NCBI GenBank assembly: GCA_039815465.1
Contig: JBCBZG010000001.1
Coordinates: forward strand, 62,001-126,000
Origin: Shimia_B sp039815465
GTDB lineage: Bacteria; Pseudomonadota; Alphaproteobacteria; Rhodobacterales; Rhodobacteraceae
Length of the DNA stretch: 64,000 nt
Direction of reading: 5' to 3'
This document shows positions 43,543-52,569 of this stretch, piece after piece (within the stretch, counting starts at the first letter, position 1; every line of letters begins with the position of its first letter). A model generated the notes under the pieces. The model was not told the origin of the DNA. It worked only from the letters and a program-made list of their open reading frames with translations, and did not search any database. The position numbers and the translations under genes were made by a program.

Positions 43543-44041
43543 CGGCTGCGACCTTGACGCTGATCATGCGGTCCGGGCTCGCAGGCGGCTCGCCCCTGGT
43601 GATGGCATCGACATGCTCCATCCCTTCGATCACTTGCCCGTAGACAGTGTACTGCCCGTTCAGGAAGTCGTTGTCCTTGAAATTAATGAAGAACTGGGAG
43701 TTTGCGCTGTCGGGGTTCTGGCTCCGCGCCGCACCGATGGAACCACGGGCGTGGGGGATGCGGGAAAATTCAGCGGGGAGGTTTGGCTTGTCGGAGCCGC
43801 CGGTGCCTGCCATGCGGATGTTGAAATCCTTTTCCATATTGCCGTTCGCGACGTCGCCCGTCTGCGCCATAAAGCCGTCGATCACGCGGTGGAAGGCCAC
43901 GTTGTCATAGGCGCCTTCGCGCACGAGCTCTTTCATCCGCTCCACGTGCTTGGGGGCCACGTCGGGCATCAGCGCGATGGTGACGGTCCCACCTTTGAGT
44001 TCCATCAGGATTGTGTTCTCTGGGTCTTTGATTTCGGCCAT
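43535..44041 (-). CDS. Cytoplasmic peptidyl-prolyl cis-trans isomerase, cyclophilin type
   Basis: A 168-residue cyclophilin without a signal peptide. FHRVIDGFMAQTGDVA, AARSQNPDSANSQFFI and LNGQYTVYGQVIEGM make up the active-site shell. The ATG at 44041 (MAEIKDPENT) is the family start. It is the upstream gene of a two-cyclophilin operon and divergent from pgk, with 119 bases between starts. Confidence 0.94.
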   Translation of the reverse strand: MAEIKDPENTILMELKGGTVTIALMPDVAPKHVERMKELVREGAYDNVAFHRVIDGFMAQTGDVANGNMEKDFNIRMAGTGGSDKPNLPAEFSRIPHARGSIGAARSQNPDSANSQFFINFKDNDFLNGQYTVYGQVIEGMEHVDAITRGEPPASPDRMISVKVAADA

Positions 44042-44160
44042 TTGGGCTCTCCTCAAGTCATGTTGGCGCGGACCCTAGGGCGCGCACCCGGGAAGGGAAA
44101 GAGCCGTTGACGTTTTCGTGGGGTTCGGGCCAATGAGACCCAACACAGAGAGGGACGGAT

Positions 44161-45336
44161 ATGGGCTGGAAAACACTCGACGACATGGAGCTTGCGGGGA
44201 AAGTCGTGCTGACGCGCGTGGATATCAACGTGCCCATGGATGCAGGCCGCGTGACCGACGCTACCCGCATCGCGCGCATCGTGCCCACGGTCCGCGACAT
44301 CTTGGCGGCGGGCGGAAAGCCTGTACTGCTCGCCCATTTCGGGCGCCCCAAAGGCAAACCCGTGCCGGAGATGTCGCTCGCCCAGCTTGTGCCCGCCTTG
44401 ACGGAGCATCTGGGCACTGAGGTCACATTCGTCGAACGCCCCAGTCGGGAGCTCATCGATGCCCAGCCGGAGGGCACTGTGATCTTGGTCGAAAACACGC
44501 GGTTTACCCCAATGGAAGAGGCCAACGACCCCGCCATGGCGCAGTTCCTGGCCTCCCTGGGCGATATCTATTGCAACGATGCGTTTTCCGCGGCGCACCG
44601 CGCCCATGCCTCGACCGAGGGTGTGGCGCGCTATCTGCCGTCCTGCGCCGGGCGCTTGATGGCGGCCGAGCTCGGCGCGCTTGATGCGGCGCTCTCGACG
44701 CCTGTACGGCCTGTGGTGGCCGTTGTGGGCGGGGCGAAAGTGTCGACAAAGCTCGAACTGCTCGGCAACCTCGTGGCCAAAGTGGACCACCTCGTGATCG
44801 GCGGGGGCATGGCGAACACATTCCTGGCCGCACAAGGCATTCAAGTGGGCAAAAGCCTGGCCGAGCACGACATGACCGACACCGCGCGGGAGATCATGGG
44901 TAAGGCGGACGCCGCCGGTTGCAAAATCCACCTTCCCATCGACGTCGTCGTCGCACGGGACTTCAAGGCCGGCGCCCCGTCCGAAGTCGTACCCGCCGAC
45001 GCCTGTCCCGAAGACGCCATGATCCTCGACGCGGGGCCCGAGACCGTTGCCGCGTTGGGGGAGGTCTTTGGGCAGGCCAAAACCCTGATCTGGAACGGCC
45101 CGCTCGGCGCGTTCGAGATCGAGCCCTTCGACGCCGCGACAAACGCCGCTGCCGAGGCCGCCGCGACGCTGACCGCTATGGGCAAGCTCACTTCCGTCGC
45201 AGGCGGCGGGGATACGGTGGCCGCGCTCAACCACGCGGGGGCTGCGGACCGGTTCACCTATATCTCCACCGCGGGCGGCGCGTTCCTGGAATGGATGGAG
45301 GGGAAAATGCTCCCGGGGGTGGCCGCGCTCGGATAA
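44161..45336 (+). CDS. pgk: Phosphoglycerate kinase
   Basis: A 391-residue glycolytic kinase moving phosphate between 1,3-bisphosphoglycerate and ADP. The N-terminal VLTRVDINVPMD and LLAHFGRPKG bind the phosphoglycerate; VVGGAKVSTKLELLGNL and the C-terminal GGGDTVAA bind nucleotide. Length is typical. It begins a + strand run with aldolase, ftsB and the pyruvate dehydrogenase genes, an order I associate with Rhodobacterales. Confidence 0.97.
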   Translation: MGWKTLDDMELAGKVVLTRVDINVPMDAGRVTDATRIARIVPTVRDILAAGGKPVLLAHFGRPKGKPVPEMSLAQLVPALTEHLGTEVTFVERPSRELIDAQPEGTVILVENTRFTPMEEANDPAMAQFLASLGDIYCNDAFSAAHRAHASTEGVARYLPSCAGRLMAAELGALDAALSTPVRPVVAVVGGAKVSTKLELLGNLVAKVDHLVIGGGMANTFLAAQGIQVGKSLAEHDMTDTAREIMGKADAAGCKIHLPIDVVVARDFKAGAPSEVVPADACPEDAMILDAGPETVAALGEVFGQAKTLIWNGPLGAFEIEPFDAATNAAAEAAATLTAMGKLTSVAGGGDTVAALNHAGAADRFTYISTAGGAFLEWMEGKMLPGVAALG

Positions 45337-45420
45337 CGCGTGACTGTTAGCGTTCTCAGAATTGAAACTGTCGCCGTCTGCGCCTAACCCGGACGGCAAC
45401 AGCTGAGAAGGAGCGCCCCC

Positions 45421-46311
45421 ATGCCGAACGAGAGCCAAGCCGCCAAAATCCGCGCCGGACAGGGGTTTATCGCCGCCCTAGACCAATCCGGGGGGTCAAC
45501 GCCCAAGGCGCTCAAGCTCTACGGCGTGGGCGAAGATGCGTACTCTGGTGAGGATGAGATGTATGACCGCATCCACGAGATGCGCACGCGAATCGTCGAT
45601 GCCCCCGCATTTACGGGCGATAAAGTCGTCGGCGCCATCCTGTTTGAAAAGACCATGGACCGGGAGATGGGGGGCAAATCCTCCGCCGCGTATCTTTGGG
45701 AAGATCAAGGCGTCGTGCCATTTCTCAAGGTGGATAAGGGCCTGGCGGAGGCTGAAAACGGCGTGCAGCTGATGAAACCCATGCCCGAGCTTGACGCGCT
45801 GTGCGCGCGGGCCGTGGGCCACGGCGTGTTTGGAACAAAAATGCGCAGCGTCATCAGCGCCGCCGACCCCGCGGGCGTTGAGGCCATTGTCGCCCAGCAG
45901 TTCGAAGTGGGTGCCCAGATCAGCGCTCACGGACTCGTCCCGATCCTGGAGCCTGAGGTCACAATCTCCATCCCTGACAAAGCTGCTGCCGAGGACCTGC
46001 TGCGTGACGCGATCCTGGCGCAGCTCGACGCGCTTCCCGACGGGGAGGAGATCATGCTCAAGCTCACGCTGCCCGAAACCGCCAACCACTACCGGGCTCT
46101 GATTGACCATCCAAAGGTGATGTCGGTCGTGGCGCTGTCCGGCGGTTACAGCCGGGATGAAGCAAACGCGCGCCTCAGCAAAAACACCGGTATGATCGCC
46201 AGCTTCTCGCGCGCCCTGACCGAAGGCCTAAGCGCCCAGCAGAGCGACGCAGAGTTTAACGACACAATCGCGGTCACGATCGACAGCATCTACCGCGCTT
46301 CCATCGCCTAA
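45421..46311 (+). CDS. Fructose-bisphosphate aldolase, class I
   Basis: A 296-residue Schiff-base aldolase. AALDQSGGSTPKALKLYG near the N-terminus, KVDKGL with the region around the lysine, GLVPILEPEV and the LKLTLPE strand with the Schiff-base lysine match bacterial class I FBA. It splits fructose-1,6-bisphosphate and follows pgk by 84 bases, behind a GAAGGAGCG ribosome site. A palindromic terminator-like repeat follows. Confidence 0.95.
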   Translation: MPNESQAAKIRAGQGFIAALDQSGGSTPKALKLYGVGEDAYSGEDEMYDRIHEMRTRIVDAPAFTGDKVVGAILFEKTMDREMGGKSSAAYLWEDQGVVPFLKVDKGLAEAENGVQLMKPMPELDALCARAVGHGVFGTKMRSVISAADPAGVEAIVAQQFEVGAQISAHGLVPILEPEVTISIPDKAAAEDLLRDAILAQLDALPDGEEIMLKLTLPETANHYRALIDHPKVMSVVALSGGYSRDEANARLSKNTGMIASFSRALTEGLSAQQSDAEFNDTIAVTIDSIYRASIA

Positions 46312-46340
46312 CGCCCCGCGCAGCGGCCACCGCCGCGCGT

Positions 46341-46365
46341 GGAAGAGTTTTTCAAAAACTCTTCC
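46341..46365. terminator. Perfect 12-pair palindrome downstream of aldolase
   Basis: GGAAGAGTTTTT (46341-46352) pairs with AAAAACTCTTCC (46354-46365) over a single C. It is 29 bases past the aldolase stop. Geometry (12-pair arms, T5/A5 centre, one-base loop) equals that at 42931-42955 though the outer arm sequence differs. It should act as an intrinsic terminator. Confidence 0.7.
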
Positions 46366-46450
46366 CCCCGCGGAGAGATAGGGGATTCACAGGCTTTGGC
46401 GCCTATGCCATACTGCATCGACACGCGGGACAACCGCGGGCGAGGCAGGC

Positions 46451-46753
46451 ATGGCACGACATTCCCGAAAGCTCTCCATGGGGCTCCCGATCTACCTGAC
46501 GCTGTGCATAGCGCTGAGCGGGTATTTCTCTTTCGCGGCAATCCAGGGGGATTTTGGCCTCTTCAAACGCGTAGAGGTCGATGCAGAGGCGACAGCGCTG
46601 CAGCACACTTACGAGGATCTCGCGCGCGAAATTGCGACGTTGGAGAACAAGACGCGGCGCCTGTCTGACGAATTCCTCGACCTCGATTTGCTCGATGAGC
46701 AGGCGCGCGATGTGCTCGGCCTCACGCGACCAGATGAAATCGTCGTAAGATAA
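46451..46753 (+). CDS. ftsB: Septum formation initiator FtsB/DivIC family
   Basis: A 100-residue bitopic membrane protein: a short basic cytoplasmic tail, one membrane helix (about residues 14-32) and a periplasmic coiled coil (about 45-75, AEATALQHTYEDLAREIATL), ending with the DVLGLTRPDEIVVR strand typical of the family. FtsB forms a complex with FtsL and FtsQ in the divisome. The location between aldolase and pdhA is common in related genomes. Confidence 0.88.
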   Translation: MARHSRKLSMGLPIYLTLCIALSGYFSFAAIQGDFGLFKRVEVDAEATALQHTYEDLAREIATLENKTRRLSDEFLDLDLLDEQARDVLGLTRPDEIVVR

Positions 46754-46860
46754 ACCTTTTTCGCCACACATCAGCCACCGCATCACGTAATGTTGGGCTT
46801 TTGGTGCGTGTGCGATTGGGCTATCCTATAGTTCAACGCTAAACCATCTGGGAGGCACCC

Positions 46861-47865
46861 ATGGCGGCGACAAAGGCAAAGCGCCCGGCCAAAGCAGCGA
46901 ATGTGTCCAAAGACGAGCTGCTGCACCACTACCGGGAAATGCTCATGATCCGCCGGTTCGAGGAAAAGGCCGGTCAGCTTTACGGCATGGGGCTCATTGG
47001 CGGGTTCTGCCACCTATACATCGGGCAAGAAGCCGTCGTGGTAGGGCTCGAGGCCGCCGCGGAAGAAGGCGACAAGCGCGTCACCTCTTACCGCGACCAC
47101 GGGCACATGCTCGCCTGCGGGATGGACCCCAAGGGGATCATGGCCGAGCTCACCGGACGCGAGGGCGGCTTTTCCAAAGGCAAGGGCGGGAGCATGCACA
47201 TGTTCTCCAAAGACCGGCATTTCTACGGTGGCCATGGCATCGTCGCAGCCCAGGTGCCCATCGGCGCGGGCCTTGCTTTTGCCGATAAATACCTTGGCAA
47301 TGATCGTGTCACATTTGCCTATTTCGGCGACGGGGCGGCCAACCAAGGCCAGGTCTATGAGACCTACAACATGGCCGAACTCTGGGACCTGCCGGTCATT
47401 TTTGTGATCGAAAACAACCAATACGCCATGGGCACCAGCGTCGCACGATCCACCAAATCCCCGTCCTTATGGGAACGCGGCGCCGCCTACGGCATCCCAG
47501 GGGAGGAGGTCGACGGCATGGATGTGCTCGCCGTCAAAGCTGCGGGTCAAAAGGCCGTCGCCCACTGTCGCGCAGGCAAGGGCCCCTATATTCTTGAGGT
47601 CATGACCTACCGCTATCGCGGTCATTCTATGTCGGACCCCGCCAAGTACCGCACCCGCGACGAGGTCCAAAAAATGCGCGACCAGCGTGACCCGATCGAG
47701 GCCGTGCGCTCTATGCTGCTCACCGGCAATCACGCCAGCGAGGACGAGCTCAAAAAGATCGACAAAGACATCAAAGCCATCGTGAACGAGGCCGCGGATT
47801 TCTCCAAAGAAAGCCCCGAACCGGCCCTGAGCGAGCTCTACACAGACATCTGGGCGGAGGCATAA
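46861..47865 (+). CDS. pdhA: Pyruvate dehydrogenase E1 component, alpha subunit
   Basis: A 334-residue thiamine-diphosphate enzyme subunit, decarboxylating pyruvate and acetylating lipoyl groups. The TPP/Mg motif is GDGAANQGQVYETYNMAELW (partly) ending IENN, and the phosphorylation-loop region YRYRGHSMSDP is conserved. A GGGAGGCACCC ribosome site precedes the ATG. It is followed after two bases by pdhB. Confidence 0.96.
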   Translation: MAATKAKRPAKAANVSKDELLHHYREMLMIRRFEEKAGQLYGMGLIGGFCHLYIGQEAVVVGLEAAAEEGDKRVTSYRDHGHMLACGMDPKGIMAELTGREGGFSKGKGGSMHMFSKDRHFYGGHGIVAAQVPIGAGLAFADKYLGNDRVTFAYFGDGAANQGQVYETYNMAELWDLPVIFVIENNQYAMGTSVARSTKSPSLWERGAAYGIPGEEVDGMDVLAVKAAGQKAVAHCRAGKGPYILEVMTYRYRGHSMSDPAKYRTRDEVQKMRDQRDPIEAVRSMLLTGNHASEDELKKIDKDIKAIVNEAADFSKESPEPALSELYTDIWAEA

Positions 47866-47867
47866 TC

Positions 47868-49247
47868 ATGGCGACAGAAATCCTGATGCCCGCCCTGTCC
47901 CCCACGATGGAAGAGGGCACGCTCGCCAGATGGCTCGTGAAAGAGGGCGACACGGTCGAAAGCGGCATGATCCTGGCGGAGATCGAAACCGACAAAGCCA
48001 CCATGGAATTTGAGGCGGTGGACGAAGGCACGATGGGCCCGATCCTCGTCGCCGAGGGCACCGAAGGGGTCAAAGTCAACGCTCCCATTGCGATCCTCCT
48101 CGACGAAGGCGAAGACGCCGCCGCTGTCCCAGCCGCCACCGCGGCCGCGGGCGAGGAGGCGGCTCCCAGCGGGAGCTCCGACGAGGCCGCCCCCCCTGCC
48201 CCGCCCCCCGCGTCAAAGGCAGTCGCGGCAAAGGCCGTCGAACCAGACGTTCCGCCCGGGACAGAGTTCAAGCAACAAACCGTCCGCGAAGCTCTGCGCG
48301 ATGCCATGGCCGAGGAGATGCGTGGCGACGACACCGTCTACCTGATGGGCGAAGAGGTCGCGGAGTATCAGGGCGCCTATAAGGTGTCCCAAGGGCTCCT
48401 CGACGAATTCGGCGCAAAACGCGTCATCGACACCCCCATTACCGAACATGGCTTTGCCGGGATCGCCGTTGGCGCCGCCTTTGGCGGGTTGCGCCCGATT
48501 GTGGAGTTCATGACGTTCAACTTCGCCATGCAGGCCATGGACCAGATCGTGAACTCCGCGGCCAAGACGCTCTATATGTCCGGCGGCCAGATGGGCGCCC
48601 CCATGGTCTTCCGCGGCCCCAATGGTGCGGCAGCCCGCGTTGGGGCGCAACACAGCCAGGATTACGCGGCTTGGTACAGCTCCATTCCCGGCCTCAAGGT
48701 CGCGATGCCCTATTCGGCGATGGACGCCAAAGGCCTCCTTAAATCGGCCATCCGTGATCCGAACCCGGTGATCTTCCTCGAAAATGAGATCCTTTACGGT
48801 CAGTCCTTCGACGTTCCCGTCTTGGACGACTTCACCATTCCCTTTGGCAAGGCCCGCATCTGGCGGGAGGGGACCGATGTCACGCTCATCAGCTTTGGCA
48901 TCGGCATGAAATACGCGTTGGAGGCTGCCGATAAGCTCGCCGCAGATGGGGTGAGCGCAGAGGTCATCGACCTGCGGACGCTCAGGCCCATCGATTATGA
49001 CACGGTCATCGCGTCCGTCCAAAAGACGAACCGCGCGGTTACGATCGAAGAAGGGTTCCCCGTCGGCTCCATCGGGAACCATTTGAGCGCCTATATCATG
49101 ACCCACGCTTTCGATTACCTCGATGCGCCGGTCCTAAACTGTACCGGCAAAGATGTGCCCATGCCCTATGCGGCGAACCTGGAACGGCACGCGCTGACCA
49201 ACACCGACGAGGTGCTCGAGGCTGTGCGCCTGGTCACCTACCGGTAG
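47868..49247 (+). CDS. pdhB: Pyruvate dehydrogenase E1 component, beta subunit with lipoyl domain
   Basis: A 459-residue subunit built from an N-terminal lipoyl domain (residues 1-80, lipoyl-lysine in ETDKATMEFEAV), an Ala/Pro-rich flexible linker (about 85-125) and the E1-beta transketolase-like body (about 130-459; MGEEVAEYQGAYKVSQGL, then HSQDYAAWYSSIPGLKV). E1-beta fused to a lipoyl domain is a known alphaproteobacterial form. The lipoyl domain is nearly identical to that of pdhC, which suggests gene conversion or recent duplication. Confidence 0.96.
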   Translation: MATEILMPALSPTMEEGTLARWLVKEGDTVESGMILAEIETDKATMEFEAVDEGTMGPILVAEGTEGVKVNAPIAILLDEGEDAAAVPAATAAAGEEAAPSGSSDEAAPPAPPPASKAVAAKAVEPDVPPGTEFKQQTVREALRDAMAEEMRGDDTVYLMGEEVAEYQGAYKVSQGLLDEFGAKRVIDTPITEHGFAGIAVGAAFGGLRPIVEFMTFNFAMQAMDQIVNSAAKTLYMSGGQMGAPMVFRGPNGAAARVGAQHSQDYAAWYSSIPGLKVAMPYSAMDAKGLLKSAIRDPNPVIFLENEILYGQSFDVPVLDDFTIPFGKARIWREGTDVTLISFGIGMKYALEAADKLAADGVSAEVIDLRTLRPIDYDTVIASVQKTNRAVTIEEGFPVGSIGNHLSAYIMTHAFDYLDAPVLNCTGKDVPMPYAANLERHALTNTDEVLEAVRLVTYR

Positions 49248-49255
49248 GCAGGCGC

Positions 49256-49552
49256 ATGTTTTGGAACAAAAAACCATCGGACCGGCAGGTCAATATCCAG
49301 GACCCAATGCTGGTCGCGGTGAAAGAGGAATCGAAGGAGCGCACGCTTGCGGTCCATATCGATGCTGACCAGATGGGCACTCCGGGCGAGGCGGGCGTGA
49401 TGCTCGCAGATATCGCGCGCCAGATGGCAGCCACCTTTGACGCGACATATGCTGATATCACCGCCGACGAAGCGCTGCGCCAGATCGTGACCATCTTTGA
49501 CGCGGAACTGAAACTGCCGACCGAAGGCAAAGCCCATTCCATGGGCACCTAA
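49256..49552 (+). CDS. Small protein in the pdh operon (DUF5076-like)
   Basis: A 98-residue cytosolic protein (MFWNKKPSDRQVN start, ADQMGTPGEAGVMLADIARQ middle). I place it tentatively in DUF5076, a small family seen in pdh operons; its function is unknown. It sits eight bases after pdhB and 14 bases before pdhC, so it is co-expressed with the complex. Confidence 0.7.
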   Translation: MFWNKKPSDRQVNIQDPMLVAVKEESKERTLAVHIDADQMGTPGEAGVMLADIARQMAATFDATYADITADEALRQIVTIFDAELKLPTEGKAHSMGT

Positions 49553-49566
49553 GGGGAGAGACGCCC

Positions 49567-50892
49567 ATGGCCACCGAAATCCTGATGCCCGCCCTGTCGC
49601 CCACGATGGAAGAAGGCACGCTCGCTAAGTGGCTGGTTAGGGAGGGCGACACCGTCGCCTCCGGCGATCTGCTTGCAGAGATCGAGACTGACAAGGCCAC
49701 GATGGAATTTGAGGCCGTCGATGAGGGCGTCGTAGGAAAGATCCTAATTGCAGAAGGGACCGAAGGGGTTAAGGTCAACAGCCCCATCGCCATCCTGGTA
49801 GAAGATGGGGAAGACGTGCCCACTGCGTCCGAACCTGCACCTGCGGACACGGCAGCACCGGCCCCGGTGTCCACCGCTGCACCGGCTGAACCCGCGTCTA
49901 GAGCGCCCGCAGCACCTGGCGGCGCGCGTGTCTTTGCGACGCCTTTGGCGCGTCGCATTGCCAAAGACAAAGGGATCGACCTGGCGGCGGTCAAAGGCTC
50001 CGGCCCGCATGGGCGGATCATCAAGTCAGATGTCGAAAACGCGTCTGCGGCCCCAGCGGCGACCACAGCGGCGACCCCGGCGGCAACCCCAGCGGCGGCC
50101 CCCGATGCTACGCCGACGGCGGCACCCGCGGCGTCACCTCCTGCGCCTGTGATGGCCACAGGTCCCGCGCCGGGCGCGATTGAAAAGATGTATGCCGACC
50201 GCGATTACGTGGCCAAACCGCTCGACGGGATGCGCAAGACCATTGCGGCGCGGCTCACCGAGGCCAAGCAGACAATCCCACATTTCTACCTGCGGCGCGA
50301 TGTCGATATCGATGCCCTGCTGGCGCTGCGCGGCCAAATCAACGGCGGGCTGGCCGCGCGCGGGCTAAAGCTGTCGGTCAATGACTTTATCATCAAGGCC
50401 TGCGCCGTGGCGCTTCAGACCGTGCCCGCGGCGAACGCAGTCTGGGCGGGTGACAAGGTGTTGGAACTCACCCCCTCGGACGTGGCGGTTGCCGTGGCCA
50501 TCGAGGGCGGCCTGTTCACACCGGTGCTCCGCGACGCCCATGTCAAATCACTCTCCGCCCTTTCGACAGAGATGAAGGACCTCGCCACGCGCGCCCGGGA
50601 CCGCAAGCTTGCGCCCCATGAGTATCAGGGCGGCAGTTTCGCGATTTCGAACTTGGGGATGTTCGGCATCGATAACTTTGACGCTGTCATCAACCCACCC
50701 CATGGCGCGATCCTGGCTGTCGGGGCGGGCAAGAAACGCCCGGTCATCGGCGCGGATGGCCAGGTCACGGCGGCCACCATCATGTCGCTGACGCTGTCGG
50801 TCGACCACCGTGTCATCGACGGGGCACTGGGCGCAGAACTGCTCGGCGCGATTGTCGACAACCTCGAAAACCCGCTCGCCATGCTGGCCTAG
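49567..50892 (+). CDS. pdhC: Dihydrolipoamide acetyltransferase, pyruvate dehydrogenase E2
   Basis: A 441-residue E2 core protein. It has an N-terminal lipoyl domain (residues 1-80, lysine in ETDKATMEFEAV), a Pro/Ala linker, and the peripheral-subunit-binding domain (about 118-152; FATPLARRIAKDKGIDLAAV). A second Ala/Thr/Pro-rich linker leads to the catalytic domain with the active-site HRVIDG near residue 415. E2 moves the acetyl group to CoA. The E3 gene is not in the window before the next operon begins. Confidence 0.96.
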   Translation: MATEILMPALSPTMEEGTLAKWLVREGDTVASGDLLAEIETDKATMEFEAVDEGVVGKILIAEGTEGVKVNSPIAILVEDGEDVPTASEPAPADTAAPAPVSTAAPAEPASRAPAAPGGARVFATPLARRIAKDKGIDLAAVKGSGPHGRIIKSDVENASAAPAATTAATPAATPAAAPDATPTAAPAASPPAPVMATGPAPGAIEKMYADRDYVAKPLDGMRKTIAARLTEAKQTIPHFYLRRDVDIDALLALRGQINGGLAARGLKLSVNDFIIKACAVALQTVPAANAVWAGDKVLELTPSDVAVAVAIEGGLFTPVLRDAHVKSLSALSTEMKDLATRARDRKLAPHEYQGGSFAISNLGMFGIDNFDAVINPPHGAILAVGAGKKRPVIGADGQVTAATIMSLTLSVDHRVIDGALGAELLGAIVDNLENPLAMLA

Positions 50893-50993
50893 CCACGAAG
50901 CGCGCCAGCGAAGGTGACACTTGGGCGCTCGCAGCGCTTCCACCGCTTCACACCGCCGCGCGCCGTTGCCGCCATCACAACCACAGATCGGCG

Positions 50994-51608
50994 TCAGACG
51001 GGGTTCAAGCGCTGCGGCAGACCGGTGATCTCGCCCTCACGAATGACATCCGGCGCGTAGGCTGTGCGCGCGAACGCCTCTGCCACCAAGGGCTCGAAGG
51101 TTTCGAGAGGTTCCATCGGGTAGTCCGGGTCAAAGCTGGATTGATCCCAGTGCTCGCAGAACGCCGCGCAGGTCTCGAACAGCGGGTGGTCGCGGTAACG
51201 GTCGCGGGCATTGCGGTCCCATCCGTAGTGGTGGCCGTAGTAGAGCGTTTGGAAAATGCCGTGATGTTCGACGGTCCAAGACACCTCCCACCTCACAAAG
51301 GGGCGGATGACCTCTGCTGACATGCGGTCGTGATTTTGCGGGGCGAGCCCGTCCCCTACATCGTGCAGCAGCGCGCCGACAACCCAGTCGAGATCTGCCC
51401 CAGCCCGCAGCGCACGGGTGCCCGATTGCAGGCCGTGTTCCAGGCGCGAGATTTTGTAGCCCTCAAGCGTCACCTCGCCCGCGCGCCGCAGCTCATCGAG
51501 CACACGGTCGGCTGTCATCGCCAGAAACGGGCGTTCGAGCCGTTCGAGCATCTCGTAATCGTCTTTCGTGCCATCCTTCATGGCCGTGAAGCTGACTGTT
51601 TCTGTCAT
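50994..51608 (-). CDS. HD-domain protein, PhnZ/TmpB-like diiron oxygenase candidate
   Basis: A 204-residue HD-fold protein. LEHGLQ (H58), ALLHDVGD (H82, D83), NHDR (H93), EHHG (H115/H116) and EHWDQ (D155) give the six-ligand pattern of mixed-valent diiron oxygenases rather than plain phosphohydrolases. The segment LEHGLQSGTRALRAGAD, then VVGALLHDVG, resembles PhnZ as I remember it (LEHSLQ, GAD, ALLHDLG). PhnZ oxidatively cleaves hydroxylated aminoethylphosphonate. The start overlaps the upstream PhyH stop by four bases. The actual substrate is not known; a phosphonate is the leading possibility. Confidence 0.75.
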   Translation of the reverse strand: MTETVSFTAMKDGTKDDYEMLERLERPFLAMTADRVLDELRRAGEVTLEGYKISRLEHGLQSGTRALRAGADLDWVVGALLHDVGDGLAPQNHDRMSAEVIRPFVRWEVSWTVEHHGIFQTLYYGHHYGWDRNARDRYRDHPLFETCAAFCEHWDQSSFDPDYPMEPLETFEPLVAEAFARTAYAPDVIREGEITGLPQRLNPV

Positions 51609-52471
51609 TGCGTCCCCTCCGTCCCGTAGAGATCCACGGCCTGATCTGCGCCCGCCGCAAGCGTCGCGGCCTGCCCCGCTAGGATGCGATCATAAAGCGC
51701 GAGGTCCCCAGGATGAAAGAGCGCGCGGGGTCCGGCGATACAGTCCCAGCCCCCGGCGGGCACCTCCCCCCGGACGGGCATGGCCCAATCACGCCCCGGC
51801 GCGTGATCACGCACCGCGGGGGTCACGTAGCGGATGGCGAGCCCGATCCGGCGGTCGTCACTGCCGTTAGCGCCAGAGGCATGAAAGCAGCGCCCGTGGT
51901 GCAGCGACATCTCCCCAGGTTTGAGCGGGCCGTGGACGGCCTTGGCCTCATCAATGCCGCCGATCTGCTGCCCGCGGCTCAGAAGGTTGTCGTCTGAAAA
52001 CGTATCCTCGTGGTCGACAATCCCGCCTTTGTGGCTGCCGGGGATAAAACGGATGCAGCCCGCCTGGACCGACACATCCGACAGCGCGACCCAGGCGGTG
52101 ACCTCATCATCGGTTTCGCCCATGCCCCAATACGTGATGTCTTGGTGCCAGGAGACGGTTTTGGCGCTGTGCGGCTCCTTGATGAACAGCTCCACCGACC
52201 AGGCGAGCAGGTTGGGCCCAAGCACCGCTTCGACCGCGTCGATGATTGCGGGGGTGCGCGCAAGCTCCGCCAGAAGCGGGATGACGACGTGGCCGTTTAC
52301 GCGGAAGAATTGGCCAAGATCATGCCCCCCGGCCCCATCCGCATGGTCCGCTTCCAACGCTTCAATCGCGGCGCGGAGCCCTGCGACCTCCTCAGCCGAA
52401 AAGACAGGCAGGCCCGCGACAAAGCCATGCTTTCGGTAGCGTGCGACATAGTCATTGGATAAATCGAGCAT
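51605..52471 (-). CDS. PhyH-family Fe(II)/2-oxoglutarate oxygenase, PhnY-like candidate
   Basis: A 288-residue PhyH oxygenase with iron ligands H109 and D111 (SWHQDITYW) and distal H197 (CFHASGANGSDDRR), the last arginines binding 2-oxoglutarate. PhnY, the partner of PhnZ in aminoethylphosphonate degradation, belongs to this family and performs the first hydroxylation. The gene overlaps the HD gene (ATGA), which makes a two-step pathway likely. It is divergent from a LysR regulator with 98 bases between start codons. Confidence 0.85.
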   Translation of the reverse strand: MLDLSNDYVARYRKHGFVAGLPVFSAEEVAGLRAAIEALEADHADGAGGHDLGQFFRVNGHVVIPLLAELARTPAIIDAVEAVLGPNLLAWSVELFIKEPHSAKTVSWHQDITYWGMGETDDEVTAWVALSDVSVQAGCIRFIPGSHKGGIVDHEDTFSDDNLLSRGQQIGGIDEAKAVHGPLKPGEMSLHHGRCFHASGANGSDDRRIGLAIRYVTPAVRDHAPGRDWAMPVRGEVPAGGWDCIAGPRALFHPGDLALYDRILAGQAATLAAGADQAVDLYGTEGTQ

Positions 52472-52508
52472 GGTGTCCCTCCCTAAAACTGCTGGAAGCG
52501 TAGCGGTT

Positions 52509-52518
52509 CGCTGCAGCG
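52509..52518. promoter_or_regulatory. Candidate operator between PhyH and LysR genes
   Basis: CGCTGCAGCG is a perfect palindrome, extended imperfectly to TTCGCTGCAGCGGGAA, in the 98-base divergent intergenic region. LysR regulators usually bind such dyads near their own divergent promoters. Evidence is positional only. Confidence 0.35.
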
Positions 52519-52569
52519 GGAAAAGACGGATATCTTGCCCACAAGCGAAAGCTGAGCTTATGCTCGATC

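Noticed and set aside
47868..49806. Near-identical DNA at the starts of pdhB and pdhC as a possible mobile repeat
   Set aside because: It encodes the same lipoyl domain in both proteins; duplication of a domain explains it.
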